Origin: Mycolicibacterium lutetiense
GTDB lineage: Bacteria; Actinomycetota; Actinomycetes; Mycobacteriales; Mycobacteriaceae
NCBI RefSeq assembly: GCF_017876775.1
Contig: NZ_JAGIOP010000001.1
Location: 1,793,442 to 1,857,441, forward strand
DNA: 64,000 nt
Direction: 5' to 3'
A program made the translations under genes and the position numbers. Under the pieces are notes generated by a model. That model saw nothing but the letters and a program-made list of their open reading frames with translations, made no database searches and was not told the origin of the DNA. Within the stretch, counting starts at the first letter, position 1. The number at the start of each line of letters is the position of its first letter. Shown piece after piece: positions 42,555-51,447 of this stretch.

Positions 42555-42842
42555 ATGCGACTGCATCACATCTGCGAGGCGTGCGGGACCGAAGCGATCC
42601 TCGACTCGGAGGCGGCGTTCACTGCCGGATGGGATTACCCGCCGCGGATGGGCCAGTTCGGTGTGATCGGCCCGCGCGTCTGCCCGAACTGCGCCATCAA
42701 CCGCACCGTGTGGTGGGCGCTGGCCATGGAGGGCTACACCGCCGACATGCTCAATCCGCAGCAACAGGCGGTGATTGCACGGATCCAGGCCGAGCCGGGG
42801 TCGATACTGACGTCCGACGGCGACGGTCAAGAGACATGCTGA
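42555..42842 (+). CDS. Small zinc-ribbon-like protein
   Basis: 95 residues (MRLHHICEACGTEAILDSEA). CEAC and CPNC, 37 residues apart, form a likely four-cysteine zinc site; the C-terminal part is helical. There is no clear ribosome-binding site. Function unknown. Confidence 0.55.
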   Translation: MRLHHICEACGTEAILDSEAAFTAGWDYPPRMGQFGVIGPRVCPNCAINRTVWWALAMEGYTADMLNPQQQAVIARIQAEPGSILTSDGDGQETC

Positions 42843-42891
42843 CCGCGCCGCTCAGGGCCGCGAACGACGAGCCCGGCACATGCTCTCCGAC

Positions 42892-43071
42892 ATGGCTTTC
42901 GAGATTCCGAACAACATCCCCGCTCAGATAACGATCGTCAAGCGGGCCAAACGCGGCGATACCGAGGCAATCGGTGCGATCGAAGCGCTGCCTGAAGGTG
43001 TGTGGATGCGTCAGGCATTGGCTGACCCTAACTGGCCACGTCTGCGAACCCGGGTAGACCCTGTGTACTGA
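42892..43071 (+). CDS. Small hypothetical protein
   Basis: 59 residues from ATG 42892 (MAFEIPNNIPAQITIVKRAK); an ATG four codons upstream (42880) is also possible. Mixed alpha/beta, no known motif and no strong ribosome-binding site. Confidence 0.45.
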   Translation: MAFEIPNNIPAQITIVKRAKRGDTEAIGAIEALPEGVWMRQALADPNWPRLRTRVDPVY

Positions 43072-43216
43072 ACCCCGCCGCGGCTGCCGCATCTTCGGGC
43101 AGCGGCGCGTCGGCCGGCATCCGTACCTGGCGATCGGTGATCATGCAGTACGACGCATGCTCGCGCACTCGCCAGCGAAAACTGGACTGCATACCGGAGC
43201 GGTCGTGGAGCTCCCA

Positions 43217-43366
43217 CTACTTCGCGTTGACGGTGTCGAGTTCGATGTCGAATCCCCGCTCGGTGGGCGACACCTTGTACTGGGAGTCTTCGGCAGCGGA
43301 AGCCACCACATCACCGAACGCGCTCACCAGGAAGCCTGCTGCGGCAGAGCAGACTGAGGTGTCCAC
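43217..43366 (-). CDS. Small hypothetical fragment
   Basis: From GTG 43366 the frame reads VDTSVCSAAAGFLVSAFGDV, then VSPTERGFDIELDTVNAK, with normal coding composition. No ribosome-binding site is seen and a TAG lies a few codons upstream, so it may be the rest of a larger gene. Confidence 0.35.
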   Translation of the reverse strand: MDTSVCSAAAGFLVSAFGDVVASAAEDSQYKVSPTERGFDIELDTVNAK

Positions 43367-43390
43367 GGTGCGGGTGTATGTCGTCGCCCG

Positions 43391-43960
43391 CTATCCGAAC
43401 AGCTCTTGAAGCCGCTGCTGGACCCTGTCTGCGAACACCGATGCTCCGGCCAGGCTGAGAGCGTAAGGAAGCGGCCGGCGCCCGGGTTTGGCGCTCCAAT
43501 ACGCATGCTGTTTGGCGGTTACCCGCCGGACCAGTCCCGGCGAAGAGTCGTCGACCAGAGTCAAGAAAGTGTCGGCGGTGTGCGTCTCGAACTCGAGGTC
43601 ATCGTTTCCTGCCAGGCGCTCAAACTTGGCATCGTCAGTCACGAGGTAGCCGACACAGCCAGAGGCGGCTGCATTCACGACATGCCAATCGTGGCGATCC
43701 GGGTGATCGCGGTTGGTGATCTCAAAGCCGTCGATCCGGCCGTCAGGGAAGAGCTCGCGGATGCGGTCGAACCGCGCCGTCAGGTACCCGTCAGAGATCT
43801 CGGGTTTGTTCTTGCGAAGGTGATATCTCGCCTCCGCGAGCACATCCTCGGTCCACACGACCTCGTACATGTTCCCGTAGACGCTAAGCATGCTGACCCA
43901 GTCGAGCAGCGTCCTCGAATAGATCACGTTGGCATCGATCAGCACACGTACCACGGGCAT
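43391..43960 (-). CDS. PIN-domain ribonuclease toxin
   Basis: 189 residues from ATG 43960. The PIN fold is shown by VRVLIDANVIYSRTLLDWV (first Asp), WTEDVLAEARYHL (Glu) and a DRHDWHVVNAAASGCVGYLVTDDAKF block (further Asp residues). It follows the HTH gene at 43998-44432 on the same strand by 37 bp, the order of a VapBC-like pair. It probably cleaves RNA when freed from its partner. Confidence 0.78.
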   Translation of the reverse strand: MPVVRVLIDANVIYSRTLLDWVSMLSVYGNMYEVVWTEDVLAEARYHLRKNKPEISDGYLTARFDRIRELFPDGRIDGFEITNRDHPDRHDWHVVNAAASGCVGYLVTDDAKFERLAGNDDLEFETHTADTFLTLVDDSSPGLVRRVTAKQHAYWSAKPGRRPLPYALSLAGASVFADRVQQRLQELFG

Positions 43961-43997
43961 AGGTGGGACCGTACCGGATGCCTGAACTGCTGAACTG

Positions 43998-44432
43998 CTA
44001 AGTGTCCAGGCCCATTTCCTCATCGAGATCCCGGAGCGCAGACAGAGCTGCCAGCTGCTGCGCGCGTCTACGCTCACGGAACTTTTGGACATCCTCGGCG
44101 TGCAGACGTGCGTGGCTTCCGACTCTGTGTGCTTCGATGTCGCCGCGCCGGATCATTTTCATCAGCGTCGTCCGCGACACCCCAAGCTGTCCTGCAGCTT
44201 CAGTCGTGGTCAGCTCTGCGGGGAGCATGCCCACGGTGACCGTGCCTCCGGCCGAAACCGTGGAGATGATCTGGCCCAGTAGGTCAGCCAGTTCACGGGG
44301 AAGCTTGATCGGTTTGCCGCTGACGGGCAGGACTGCGAGGGCATCGGAGTGTTCGATCCGTCGCTCAGCCTCTTTGGCCTGTTCAACCGCCTGCTGCTCG
44401 ACCACAATCGAGCGCTGCAACGTAGCGGTCAC
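43998..44432 (-). CDS. Excisionase-type HTH antitoxin
   Basis: 144 residues from GTG 44432. The HTH is LTTTEAAGQLGVSRTTLMKM, followed by a basic wing (IRRGDIEAHRVGSHARLHAEDV), as in antitoxins paired with PIN toxins in actinobacteria. Probably represses its own operon via CACTTGTAAGTG just upstream. Confidence 0.75.
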   Translation of the reverse strand: MTATLQRSIVVEQQAVEQAKEAERRIEHSDALAVLPVSGKPIKLPRELADLLGQIISTVSAGGTVTVGMLPAELTTTEAAGQLGVSRTTLMKMIRRGDIEAHRVGSHARLHAEDVQKFRERRRAQQLAALSALRDLDEEMGLDT

Positions 44433-44471
44433 GGTGCACCTCCTTCATCCTTTAACCAGGCTAGGGGGTGT

Positions 44472-44483
44472 CACTTGTAAGTG
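44472..44483 (-). promoter_or_regulatory. Candidate toxin-antitoxin operator
   Basis: CACTTGTAAGTG, a 5-bp inverted repeat around GT, 40 bp upstream of the antitoxin start. Confidence 0.45.
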
Positions 44484-44867
44484 CAACCCCGTTGCGATGC
44501 AGAACACCGACCATCCGTTCAACATTCCAGTTCCTACCCGGGAACAGGACGTGACATACTTCTGACCAGCCACAATGGGGCACGCAGCGCCGATCGGTGC
44601 GCGCCGGGACGGAGCCGACGGAAGCGGTTCCGGCGTCGATCCTGGACCGGAGCACAGTCACTCGAGGTTTATCGGCGGTGACCGACGGGAATTTCCATTC
44701 CCGCAGCGAGTCCAGAGAAAGCGCTGGTGAGCGCGTCTTGGGTGCACGATGCAGGGGAGTAACCGCCGGTCAACCGCGGTGCGGGCTGGTGGCGGCTCAA
44801 GGTTGGTGCCCGGGGTGGGGGCTAGACGTTGGCCGCCGTGTCCTAAAAGTGTGTGACTATCCCGGCC
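44484..44867. other. Intergenic region
   Basis: About 380 bp without a convincing gene on either strand. Confidence 0.5.
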
Positions 44868-45065
44868 ATGAGCATGATCGCACTCCTCCTCATCCTCGTG
44901 GCCGGGATCGCCGTCTGCTTTTTGATTGTTGGTTGGCGACGTAGCGACGAGGTGGCCACCGCTATCGGCGTCCTGCTGCTTTTCGCACTCGCGTTCGTCG
45001 GCCTTCCCGTCGCCATGTCCGACGACCCGCCACCTCAGCGGCCGGCGCAGGTCTCAACCCGCTAA
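44868..45065 (+). CDS. Small membrane protein, two TM helices
   Basis: 65 residues from ATG 44868 (MSMIALLLILVAGIAVCFLI). Two hydrophobic helices (3-21 and about 31-50) are followed by a polar tail. Function unknown. Confidence 0.5.
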   Translation: MSMIALLLILVAGIAVCFLIVGWRRSDEVATAIGVLLLFALAFVGLPVAMSDDPPPQRPAQVSTR

Positions 45066-45253
45066 ACGCACGAACCTTGAGCTGAGCCGTGCCGAGGAGG
45101 TGCCACCAGCGCCATCCGAGGCGGTCGACCCGGCTATGTGGAGAGTTGCCGACCTGTTGACCGCGCGCCCGGACAGACAAGCGGTGCCCGGGTGTGGTTC
45201 CGGCGCATGAATCGGGGTGGAACCGATCACCCGCGGCGTGCGTCTAGACCGGT

Positions 45254-45412
45254 GTGGATGAGTACGCGGAGGATCTGCCGGGGCCGCGACTGCCGCCCGC
45301 GGTGGAGACGTACTTGGCTGGGGAGCGAGCCTGGCACAGGCTGCTGCGGGGGACGGGCGCGGTGACGGGGAAGGAGTCGGCCGAGGCGCTGTCGCGGTGG
45401 TTGGAGGCTTAG
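45254..45412 (+). CDS. Repeated small gene unit, copy c
   Basis: From GTG 45254: VDEYAEDLPGPRLPPAVETY, LAGERAWHRLLR, ending ESAEALSRWLEA, 52 residues. This is the cleanest of three copies; the 60 bp upstream also match the others. It meets the minus-strand gene tail to tail, overlapping 4 bp. Confidence 0.45.
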   Translation: MDEYAEDLPGPRLPPAVETYLAGERAWHRLLRGTGAVTGKESAEALSRWLEA

Positions 45413-46303
45413 GCCTCGGGCACCAGTTCGGCGGCATCGTCGGGCTTGGCTGTGAGCAGCGCCGTGATCGGTACTCCGACTAGATCCTCCAACTCGGCTT
45501 GACGATCACCGGACAGCCGCGCCCACACCTGGTCGAACGGATGCCATGGCCTGTCACCTGGGTGGGCGCTGGCGCCCCACTCGCCCCAGTGGTCGGTACG
45601 CAGCTGCTCGCGGAACGTCTCCTCAGGCTCCCCGGAAATGAACAGCAGCAGGTCGTCGTCCACCCTCGCGGGCACCGGGGTGAAGCCGCGCGCTGTGATG
45701 TCGCCGGGATCGACCAGCCACTCGGGTGTCTTGCGGAACAAGCGGTGCTCCTGCACCACTGCGTCCGGGTCACCCGACTCGATCGCGGCGAGGAAGCGCT
45801 CTGCGGCCTTACGGCCGCTCTGCGGCCTTACGGCCGTGTCGATTGCGAATCGCCCCGAGCGGCGCCATCGCCTCCAGCACTGCCGGCGGGTCGGCCAGTC
45901 GCTGCGCGAGTACCCACAGGTGCCCCTCGTCCGACATGTTCCAGTCCCACCCGAGTTCCGGGTGACGGATTCGGTACACGGCCCACAGCGTCTCCCAGGT
46001 GGCCTCCGGTGCCCGGTCGGCCCAGCTGCCGGCCTTCACCTGGTTGCCGGTCGTGAACACGGTGTCCGTCCGCGGGTCGGCGAACACGAATCTGTTGTAC
46101 GCCTTGAGATCTGCCCTCAGCGCGTCCACCGTGACGTTGTGGTCGGCGGCGACGGCCTCGATCAGCTCTGACACCGGTGAGGGCGCAAACCCGTCCCGCA
46201 TGATCCGTTCCGCCAGCGAGACGCGGGTGCCGTGGTAATTCGGCACTTCGAGTTGAGCGACCTGGTCGGCCATGCTGATGTCCACGGGGACAGGGTTACT
46301 CAT
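45409..46303 (-). pseudogene. Putative ADP-ribosyltransferase-like gene split by a 19-bp duplication
   Basis: The start at 46303 (MSNPVPVDISMADQ) leads to YHGTRVSLAERIMRDGF, similar to the HGT motif and following helix of PARP/ART folds. The frame stops inside a tandem duplication (45799-45817, 45818-45836). Removing one 19-bp copy restores one frame: HGRKAAERFLAAIESGDPDA continues into VVQEHRLFRKTPEWLVDPGD, totalling 291 residues. As it stands, the upper part (45809-46303) and a lower part from GTG 45759 are separate. ART identity is a motif-level inference. Confidence 0.6.
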
Positions 46304-46340
46304 GACTGAGCGGCGTCGGCGGCCGGGGCGGCGGATTCGG

Positions 46341-47342
46341 TCACGGGTCGGGAATGACTTCTCGAACCGGCTGCGCCTGGAGAGCCGCGAGGGTGCGCGC
46401 AGGGTTCTGCACCAACTCCGCGAGCAAGCGGAACATGTGGTGTGCGGCGACTCGGTCGCTGCGGCTGTACCTTCGTGCGTCCAGCAACTTCGAGCGTGTT
46501 CGGTAACCAGCCAGTGGCACATGCTCGTTCGTCATCGCCCGCTTGTACCGGTCCTCGGTCGCCCACATCGCCTGATCGCACTCGTGGTCCGCATCGGCGA
46601 TCGCGGCGATCTCCGGGGTCCGCCGCATCAGCAGGTCCATGCGACGGAGCCCCTCGGTGGACGGCCGCCGGGCTTCCACCTCGTCGAGCTCGGCGGTGTA
46701 GCTGGCGAAGATCTCCCGGGAAGCCGCCGACTCCTCCGTGTCCAGGTTGAGCGGCACCGCGAGCGTCTGCACGTGCGTGATCACAGACGGCACCACCGCG
46801 AGCGAGATAGACCCGGGGTGCTCGTGCACGTTGACGTAGCGCACGACCCGGTAACCCGCCTCGTAGAGCGCGCTGAGCCACACGTTGCCCATGAAGTCGG
46901 TGGGCTCTTCGCCGAGAGGCGACATCTCGGCGAGTGGGCAGGAGATCCGGACGCGGTGCAAGTAGAACTGGCTGTCCGCGTCGCTCTGATTCTGCATGCG
47001 CCGGAACATGTTCTCGATCGCCGACTCGAAGGTGCCCAGGTGCGTTGCGCTCGCCGAGGGTGACTCGTCGGTCGGCGGCCAGTCCGCGCGCGTGCTGCTG
47101 TGGTACCAGGCCAGCCGCTCGATCACGTCGGGGTCCGTCGCCGCGTCGGCCAGGTCAGTGAGCGCCGGGTACTCCGTCCTCGCGGAGACGTCGTGTCCGG
47201 AAGAGCAGGTTCGGGATTGTCCTCTGTCGCGGTCCTCGAACGTCATGACCACGCGATCGCCGCACTGCGCGCACTCGAACCAGCAGGCGTCGTAGGAGAA
47301 GTCGATCGGCTGCTCGATTCCGTCGCTGACGAAATCGCTCAT
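46341..47342 (-). CDS. Zinc-ribbon protein with ART-like middle domain (uncertain)
   Basis: 333 residues from ATG 47342. The N-terminus has a Cys-rich ribbon (WFECAQCGDRVVMTF then RTCSSGH). The middle part has WYHSSTRADWP, a THLGTFESAIENMF block and RYVNVHEHPGSISLAVVP, which together recall ADP-ribosyltransferase-type folds (H...H/Y...E), but the family is not recognised with confidence. The start overlaps the upstream acetyltransferase stop, so they are cotranscribed; the broken ART-like gene follows 37 bp downstream. Confidence 0.5.
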   Translation of the reverse strand: MSDFVSDGIEQPIDFSYDACWFECAQCGDRVVMTFEDRDRGQSRTCSSGHDVSARTEYPALTDLADAATDPDVIERLAWYHSSTRADWPPTDESPSASATHLGTFESAIENMFRRMQNQSDADSQFYLHRVRISCPLAEMSPLGEEPTDFMGNVWLSALYEAGYRVVRYVNVHEHPGSISLAVVPSVITHVQTLAVPLNLDTEESAASREIFASYTAELDEVEARRPSTEGLRRMDLLMRRTPEIAAIADADHECDQAMWATEDRYKRAMTNEHVPLAGYRTRSKLLDARRYSRSDRVAAHHMFRLLAELVQNPARTLAALQAQPVREVIPDP

Positions 47343-47791
47343 CGGGGCGGCTGGATGAACAGCGGGCGGGACCGCTTGGTGGGATGGATGTATCGCTCCC
47401 AGCCGAGAGACGCCCAGAAGCCGTCGGCGCCCTCGGAGTACGCGATCAGACGTCGGTCCGGGTTTCGTTCCTCCACACCGCGGATCACCTGGGTGCCGAT
47501 CTTGCGCCCGCGCGCAGCGATCGCCACCTCGATCCGGTGAATCATCAGCCGCTCGGCTCCGACCACCGGCACTCCCGTGTAAGTCGGGTTGACATCGCCG
47601 CCCTCTGCGAACTGGACCCGAGCGACCTCCACGCCATCCTCGAGCACCTGCACGGACCACGGGTCGTCCAGGTGATAGGGGACCTCGTCCCACCATTGCG
47701 GGTTGTCGTAGGCGACCTCCACGTCGAACGGCGGCATCCACGAGTACCTGTCCGCGGAACCGCGGCGGCGATCAATGAACTCCAGGGTCAT
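47339..47791 (-). CDS. GNAT-like acetyltransferase
   Basis: 150 residues (MTLEFIDRRRGSADRYSWMP). IHRIEVAIAARGRKIGTQVI is the acetyl-CoA pyrophosphate-binding motif A (R-G-R-K-I-G), and YSEGADGFWASLGWERYIHP the following motif B. It is coupled to the next gene by ATGA. Substrate unknown. Confidence 0.65.
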   Translation of the reverse strand: MTLEFIDRRRGSADRYSWMPPFDVEVAYDNPQWWDEVPYHLDDPWSVQVLEDGVEVARVQFAEGGDVNPTYTGVPVVGAERLMIHRIEVAIAARGRKIGTQVIRGVEERNPDRRLIAYSEGADGFWASLGWERYIHPTKRSRPLFIQPPR

Positions 47792-47797
47792 GGCGCT

Positions 47798-49651
47798 CTA
47801 CTCCGCGCTCTCGGCCAGGCTGTCCACGATCTTCATCGTCTCGACCGCGACGGTGGTGACCTTGGCGATGAGATCGACGACGTACTTCGGGTCGTCGTGC
47901 TCATCGCACCAGTCGTTCGGGTCGTTGACGATGCCCGACGCCGAGTCGGCCTTCACCAGGTAACGGTCGATGATCCAGGCCAGCGCCGACCGCGAGCCGA
48001 TCATGTACCGGTTCGCGATTTCCGGGATGCCGGCGATGGTGACCTTCGGGCTGTAGATCAGCGTCGTCACGTCGTCGACCCGCTTGCCTGACTCGGGGTC
48101 CTTCTTCTTGGCCCACTTCATCTTCTTGTCCGTCACGCGCCAGGTGTCGCGGTTGCCGGGATCGACGCCCGCTTTCACCTGGATGTCGAGCGGATACGGG
48201 TCGACGGTTTCGTAGCCGATGTGGAGGTGGCTCAATGCTCGGCCGGCGGCGGTGAGCTGCTCGAACCGTTCCTGGGATTCCGGCGTCGGGATGTGCGGCA
48301 GCATCTTCTTCAGGTCCGCCGCGAAGGTCTCCCGGTAGACGGGGTCGTGGAGCAGGCCGTAGACGTAGAAGAAGATGTCGTCCTTGGTGACCTGATCCCC
48401 GATCGCCTCCCGGTAGATGGCCAGGATCTCGTCGGTGATGTTGTCCACGCGCCGGTACCCGTACTTGTCAGGCTCATCGTCGCCGGTTTCGAAGTCCAGT
48501 GCGCCATCGGCAGCTGCGGACATGTACGTCCAGCGGGAGAAGAACTGACCACCGCTGCCAGCCCCGGTTAGGTGCCTGTCGGGGACGTGGTCGGACATGA
48601 TCGCGGAGAACGGAACGCTCGATCCCGCGCCAACCACGTAGAAGCCGAAGTTCGAGTGATGCCGGGTCGGGAACATCGCCGGCAGTCGGTACACGCGGCA
48701 GTTCACCTGGCGGTCGAACGCAACGTGTTGTCGGCTGAAGGGGCGGTACACCGCGTCTACAAGAACGTCGTCGTTGTAAACCATCCGAGAGCCTGTGCCG
48801 AGTCCGGACTGGAGCCCACCGCCCCAGCTGATCTTGGTCGGGTCAGGGTCGATGAAACTGTCGATGCTTGCTTTCCGGTCGACCGCCGAGATCCTGCGTT
48901 CCTCACAAAACGCTTCGAAGGCGGCAAGTTGACTGTTGTAGAACGCGATCATGCTGCGCACGTTCGACTCGAGTCGCGCCATCGAGAAGTTGTAGACCCA
49001 AGGGTCACGGGCCGTTAGCAGTCCGCCCGAGTACTCGCCAAACACGCGGAGACCACCGTCCTTGTCGCCGATCGCCGGCCATCCGACGAAATCCCCGCTG
49101 CGCTGGTTGATCCAGTCGCCGTGCTCGTTCGGCATGATCGATTGCCACTCAACGGTTTCCAGATCGCCGGCCGCGACGATCTCCAGTTTCCGCTCGCGGG
49201 TCAGGTAGTCGCCGATGTCCCGGTACTGCACTTCACACGGCCCTGAGTGGTCGGGATCCTTCACGCCGATGAAGATGGCTACGGTGTTGCGGCTGCCGGA
49301 CCCGAACACCTTGCCGCCCTCCTTGCGAGACAGCTCCCCGGAGGTGCGCTGGTTCCCGCGCAGGTTGTAGACGTAGACCCGGCTGTATTCGTCGGCCAGG
49401 GACAGCCGGACGCCATCGGCAGTGTTGCTATCGATCCACCCGCCGTTGGAGACGTACGCAACGACCCCGTGGTCGCCCACGCGGTCGGTGGCCCACCGGA
49501 ACGCCCGCAGGTAGGAGTCATAGAGGCTGTTCTTCAATGTCGCCGTCGAGCGCTTCGCGTACGTGTCGGCGATCCGCTTGTCCAGCGTCGGGTACTTGAG
49601 GTTGGCATTGAGATCGTTCGCCGAGTCCTGCCCCGCCGAGTAGGGCGGTTC
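47798..49651 (-). pseudogene. 5'-truncated type ISP restriction-modification enzyme
   Basis: Homology begins abruptly at PPYSAGQDSANDLNANLKYP (the NPPY methyltransferase motif, here EPPY) near 49651 and continues through NSLYDSYLRAFRWATDRVG, GGWIDSNTADGVRL and a long target-recognition region to the C-terminus. The N-terminal nuclease, helicase and first methyltransferase motifs of these roughly 1600-residue enzymes are missing. Upstream codons to 49831 are unrelated and overlap the divergent gene. It cannot restrict; it is a remnant. Confidence 0.75.
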
Positions 49652-49820
49652 CGTACAGGGTTTCGGCGTGTTGCGATCGCGCTCGCTGATCGGTCTGTGA
49701 TTGAAGCCGTGGTGGACACCGAGATTCCACAGGTACCCAACATGTCGTGCCCCGATAGATAGAAGGTTGACCACGTTGTCTTCGCTGACAGCAGCCGAGT
49801 AAACGTCTAACGTCTCTCCC

Positions 49821-50258
49821 GTGGATGACACGTCCGATCGCCTACTGAACTACGCCAGCCTCGCTCTCGGCGCCGCATTCAGTGTTGCGGGTCAGTTCTT
49901 GCCGAGATGGGCCAGCTGGCCGTTCTTCGTTGTCAGCCTGGCGATTCTGAGTTACTCGGTTTGGCAATTTGCCAAGCGGCGGTTCTTGCGTGGCCCATTC
50001 GGTGGCTCATTGGAGCGATTCTCGTTTGGGGAGTACGAGACGCGCTGGGGCAACTCCCCTTCTGACGTTCGCACGGCTGCGCGACTGATGCTCGAACTTG
50101 CGGCGACCGAATCTTCCCATCATCAAGTCCTTCAAGAGCTGCATCAGCGCAATGATCGCTGCATCCGCTTGATCGAGCCTACCTCCACTTCAAAGGTGGT
50201 CGTCAGACCATTGTTTCGGGCGAGAAGTTTGAACAGAGCTTCACCGACAAACGCATGA
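49821..50258 (+). CDS. Small membrane protein next to the DUF6602 gene
   Basis: 145 residues from GTG 49821. Two hydrophobic segments (LLNYASLALGAAFSVAGQFL and WASWPFFVVSLAILSYSVW) are followed by a charged cytosolic part with LMLELAATESSHHQVLQELH. It lies 23 bp upstream of the DUF6602 gene on the same strand, so the two may form a membrane-effector system. Confidence 0.55.
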   Translation: MDDTSDRLLNYASLALGAAFSVAGQFLPRWASWPFFVVSLAILSYSVWQFAKRRFLRGPFGGSLERFSFGEYETRWGNSPSDVRTAARLMLELAATESSHHQVLQELHQRNDRCIRLIEPTSTSKVVVRPLFRARSLNRASPTNA

Positions 50259-50281
50259 CCGAAATCTATTAGGCTGGCTGG

Positions 50282-51229
50282 ATGATCCACAAGCATCACG
50301 AGTGGCTTACCGACGTGAATGAGTCCATCGTCAGGGATTACGAGCGTGAGCAAGAGATGGCCCGTACTAAGGGGCGCACCCAGGAGACCGGGCATGTCGT
50401 CGAGTCACTCTGGGACGGTGTGCTCACCGAGTGGCTGCCGCCGCAATACGAGGTCGATAAGCGGAAGTACATCTTACTCGAAAACGAAGATGGTACGTCG
50501 CTCCCGAAGGAAACAGACATCCTCGTTTACCACCCTCACTATCCGGAGAAGCTACGCAAGAAAAACTATATTCTTGCCTCTGGCTTGGCTGCCGCTTTCA
50601 GCGTGAGGCGAACGGTCGGCAGAAAAGACATCGAGGATGCGTACAAAGAGGGCATTGCCCTCCGGCGCGGCATGAAGTTACGTGAAGCGACTCTCCAGGC
50701 CCACTTGATCCCGCCGGTCTTCTTCGGACTGCTCGGTGAATCTCACGATTGGAAGGCTCCGGGCAGCAAGCCGAAGGAAAACGTCAAAGCCATAACGGAT
50801 GAGTTCGACCGAGACCTGGTTAAGGCGCCCCGTGAAGGACTCGATCTGTTATGTGTCGCAGATCTGGGGACATGGGGCCGAACAACTGCGGTGTTGCCTG
50901 AAAAGTTCATGAGGGGGCCCGTGTGGTCGGAAGAATTCAGGTCAGCCTTCAGTGGCAGCGCTGAAGCCCAATCGCTTGTTCTTTCCGGTATGAAGCATGA
51001 CTATGAACAAACGAATCTGTCACCTCTGACTAATTTCGTTGGTTCATTGTGGAATATGCTGGCTCTTAATGACCCCACTCTGAAACCGCTCGCAGCCGGT
51101 TTCCGCATCACGAAGACTGTGGAGACTACCGGCGGCCTCAATATGGGGTCGGGGCCATACAAACTTGCCGACTTGGTTCCTCCGAAGATCGCAAATGGAT
51201 ACCGGAACGGAGAGCCCTGGTCCTACTGA
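50282..51229 (+). CDS. DUF6602-like protein (nuclease-like fold, degenerate site)
   Basis: 315 residues. GHVVESLWDGVLTEWLPPQY then ETDILVYHPHYP follow the DUF6602 layout (G..(V)E..W...LP..Y and D(I)...H), related to PD-(D/E)XK nucleases. The expected E-x-K strand appears as FSVRRTV (Ser107, Arg109), so catalysis is doubtful. DUF6602 genes are common in defence islands. The codon use is slightly lower in GC than in its neighbours. Confidence 0.6.
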   Translation: MIHKHHEWLTDVNESIVRDYEREQEMARTKGRTQETGHVVESLWDGVLTEWLPPQYEVDKRKYILLENEDGTSLPKETDILVYHPHYPEKLRKKNYILASGLAAAFSVRRTVGRKDIEDAYKEGIALRRGMKLREATLQAHLIPPVFFGLLGESHDWKAPGSKPKENVKAITDEFDRDLVKAPREGLDLLCVADLGTWGRTTAVLPEKFMRGPVWSEEFRSAFSGSAEAQSLVLSGMKHDYEQTNLSPLTNFVGSLWNMLALNDPTLKPLAAGFRITKTVETTGGLNMGSGPYKLADLVPPKIANGYRNGEPWSY

Positions 51230-51447
51230 CGGCCTAGGGGAGTTGTTTAGCGCACCTAGTTAGCGCCCTCGTAGCCGAGTCATCCTGTCCCACTCCATCT
51301 TTCACCACAACTGTGACACCTTGGCAAAACTGTGGGGTGGTGTTGGTCTAGAGTCCGCGAATATCGTGCCGCGTCGGTACCTTACGCTTAGCAGCTTCGA
51401 ACAAGCGGCGAGCGGCTTCCATTCACGACAGGCTGCGTAACGCAACC

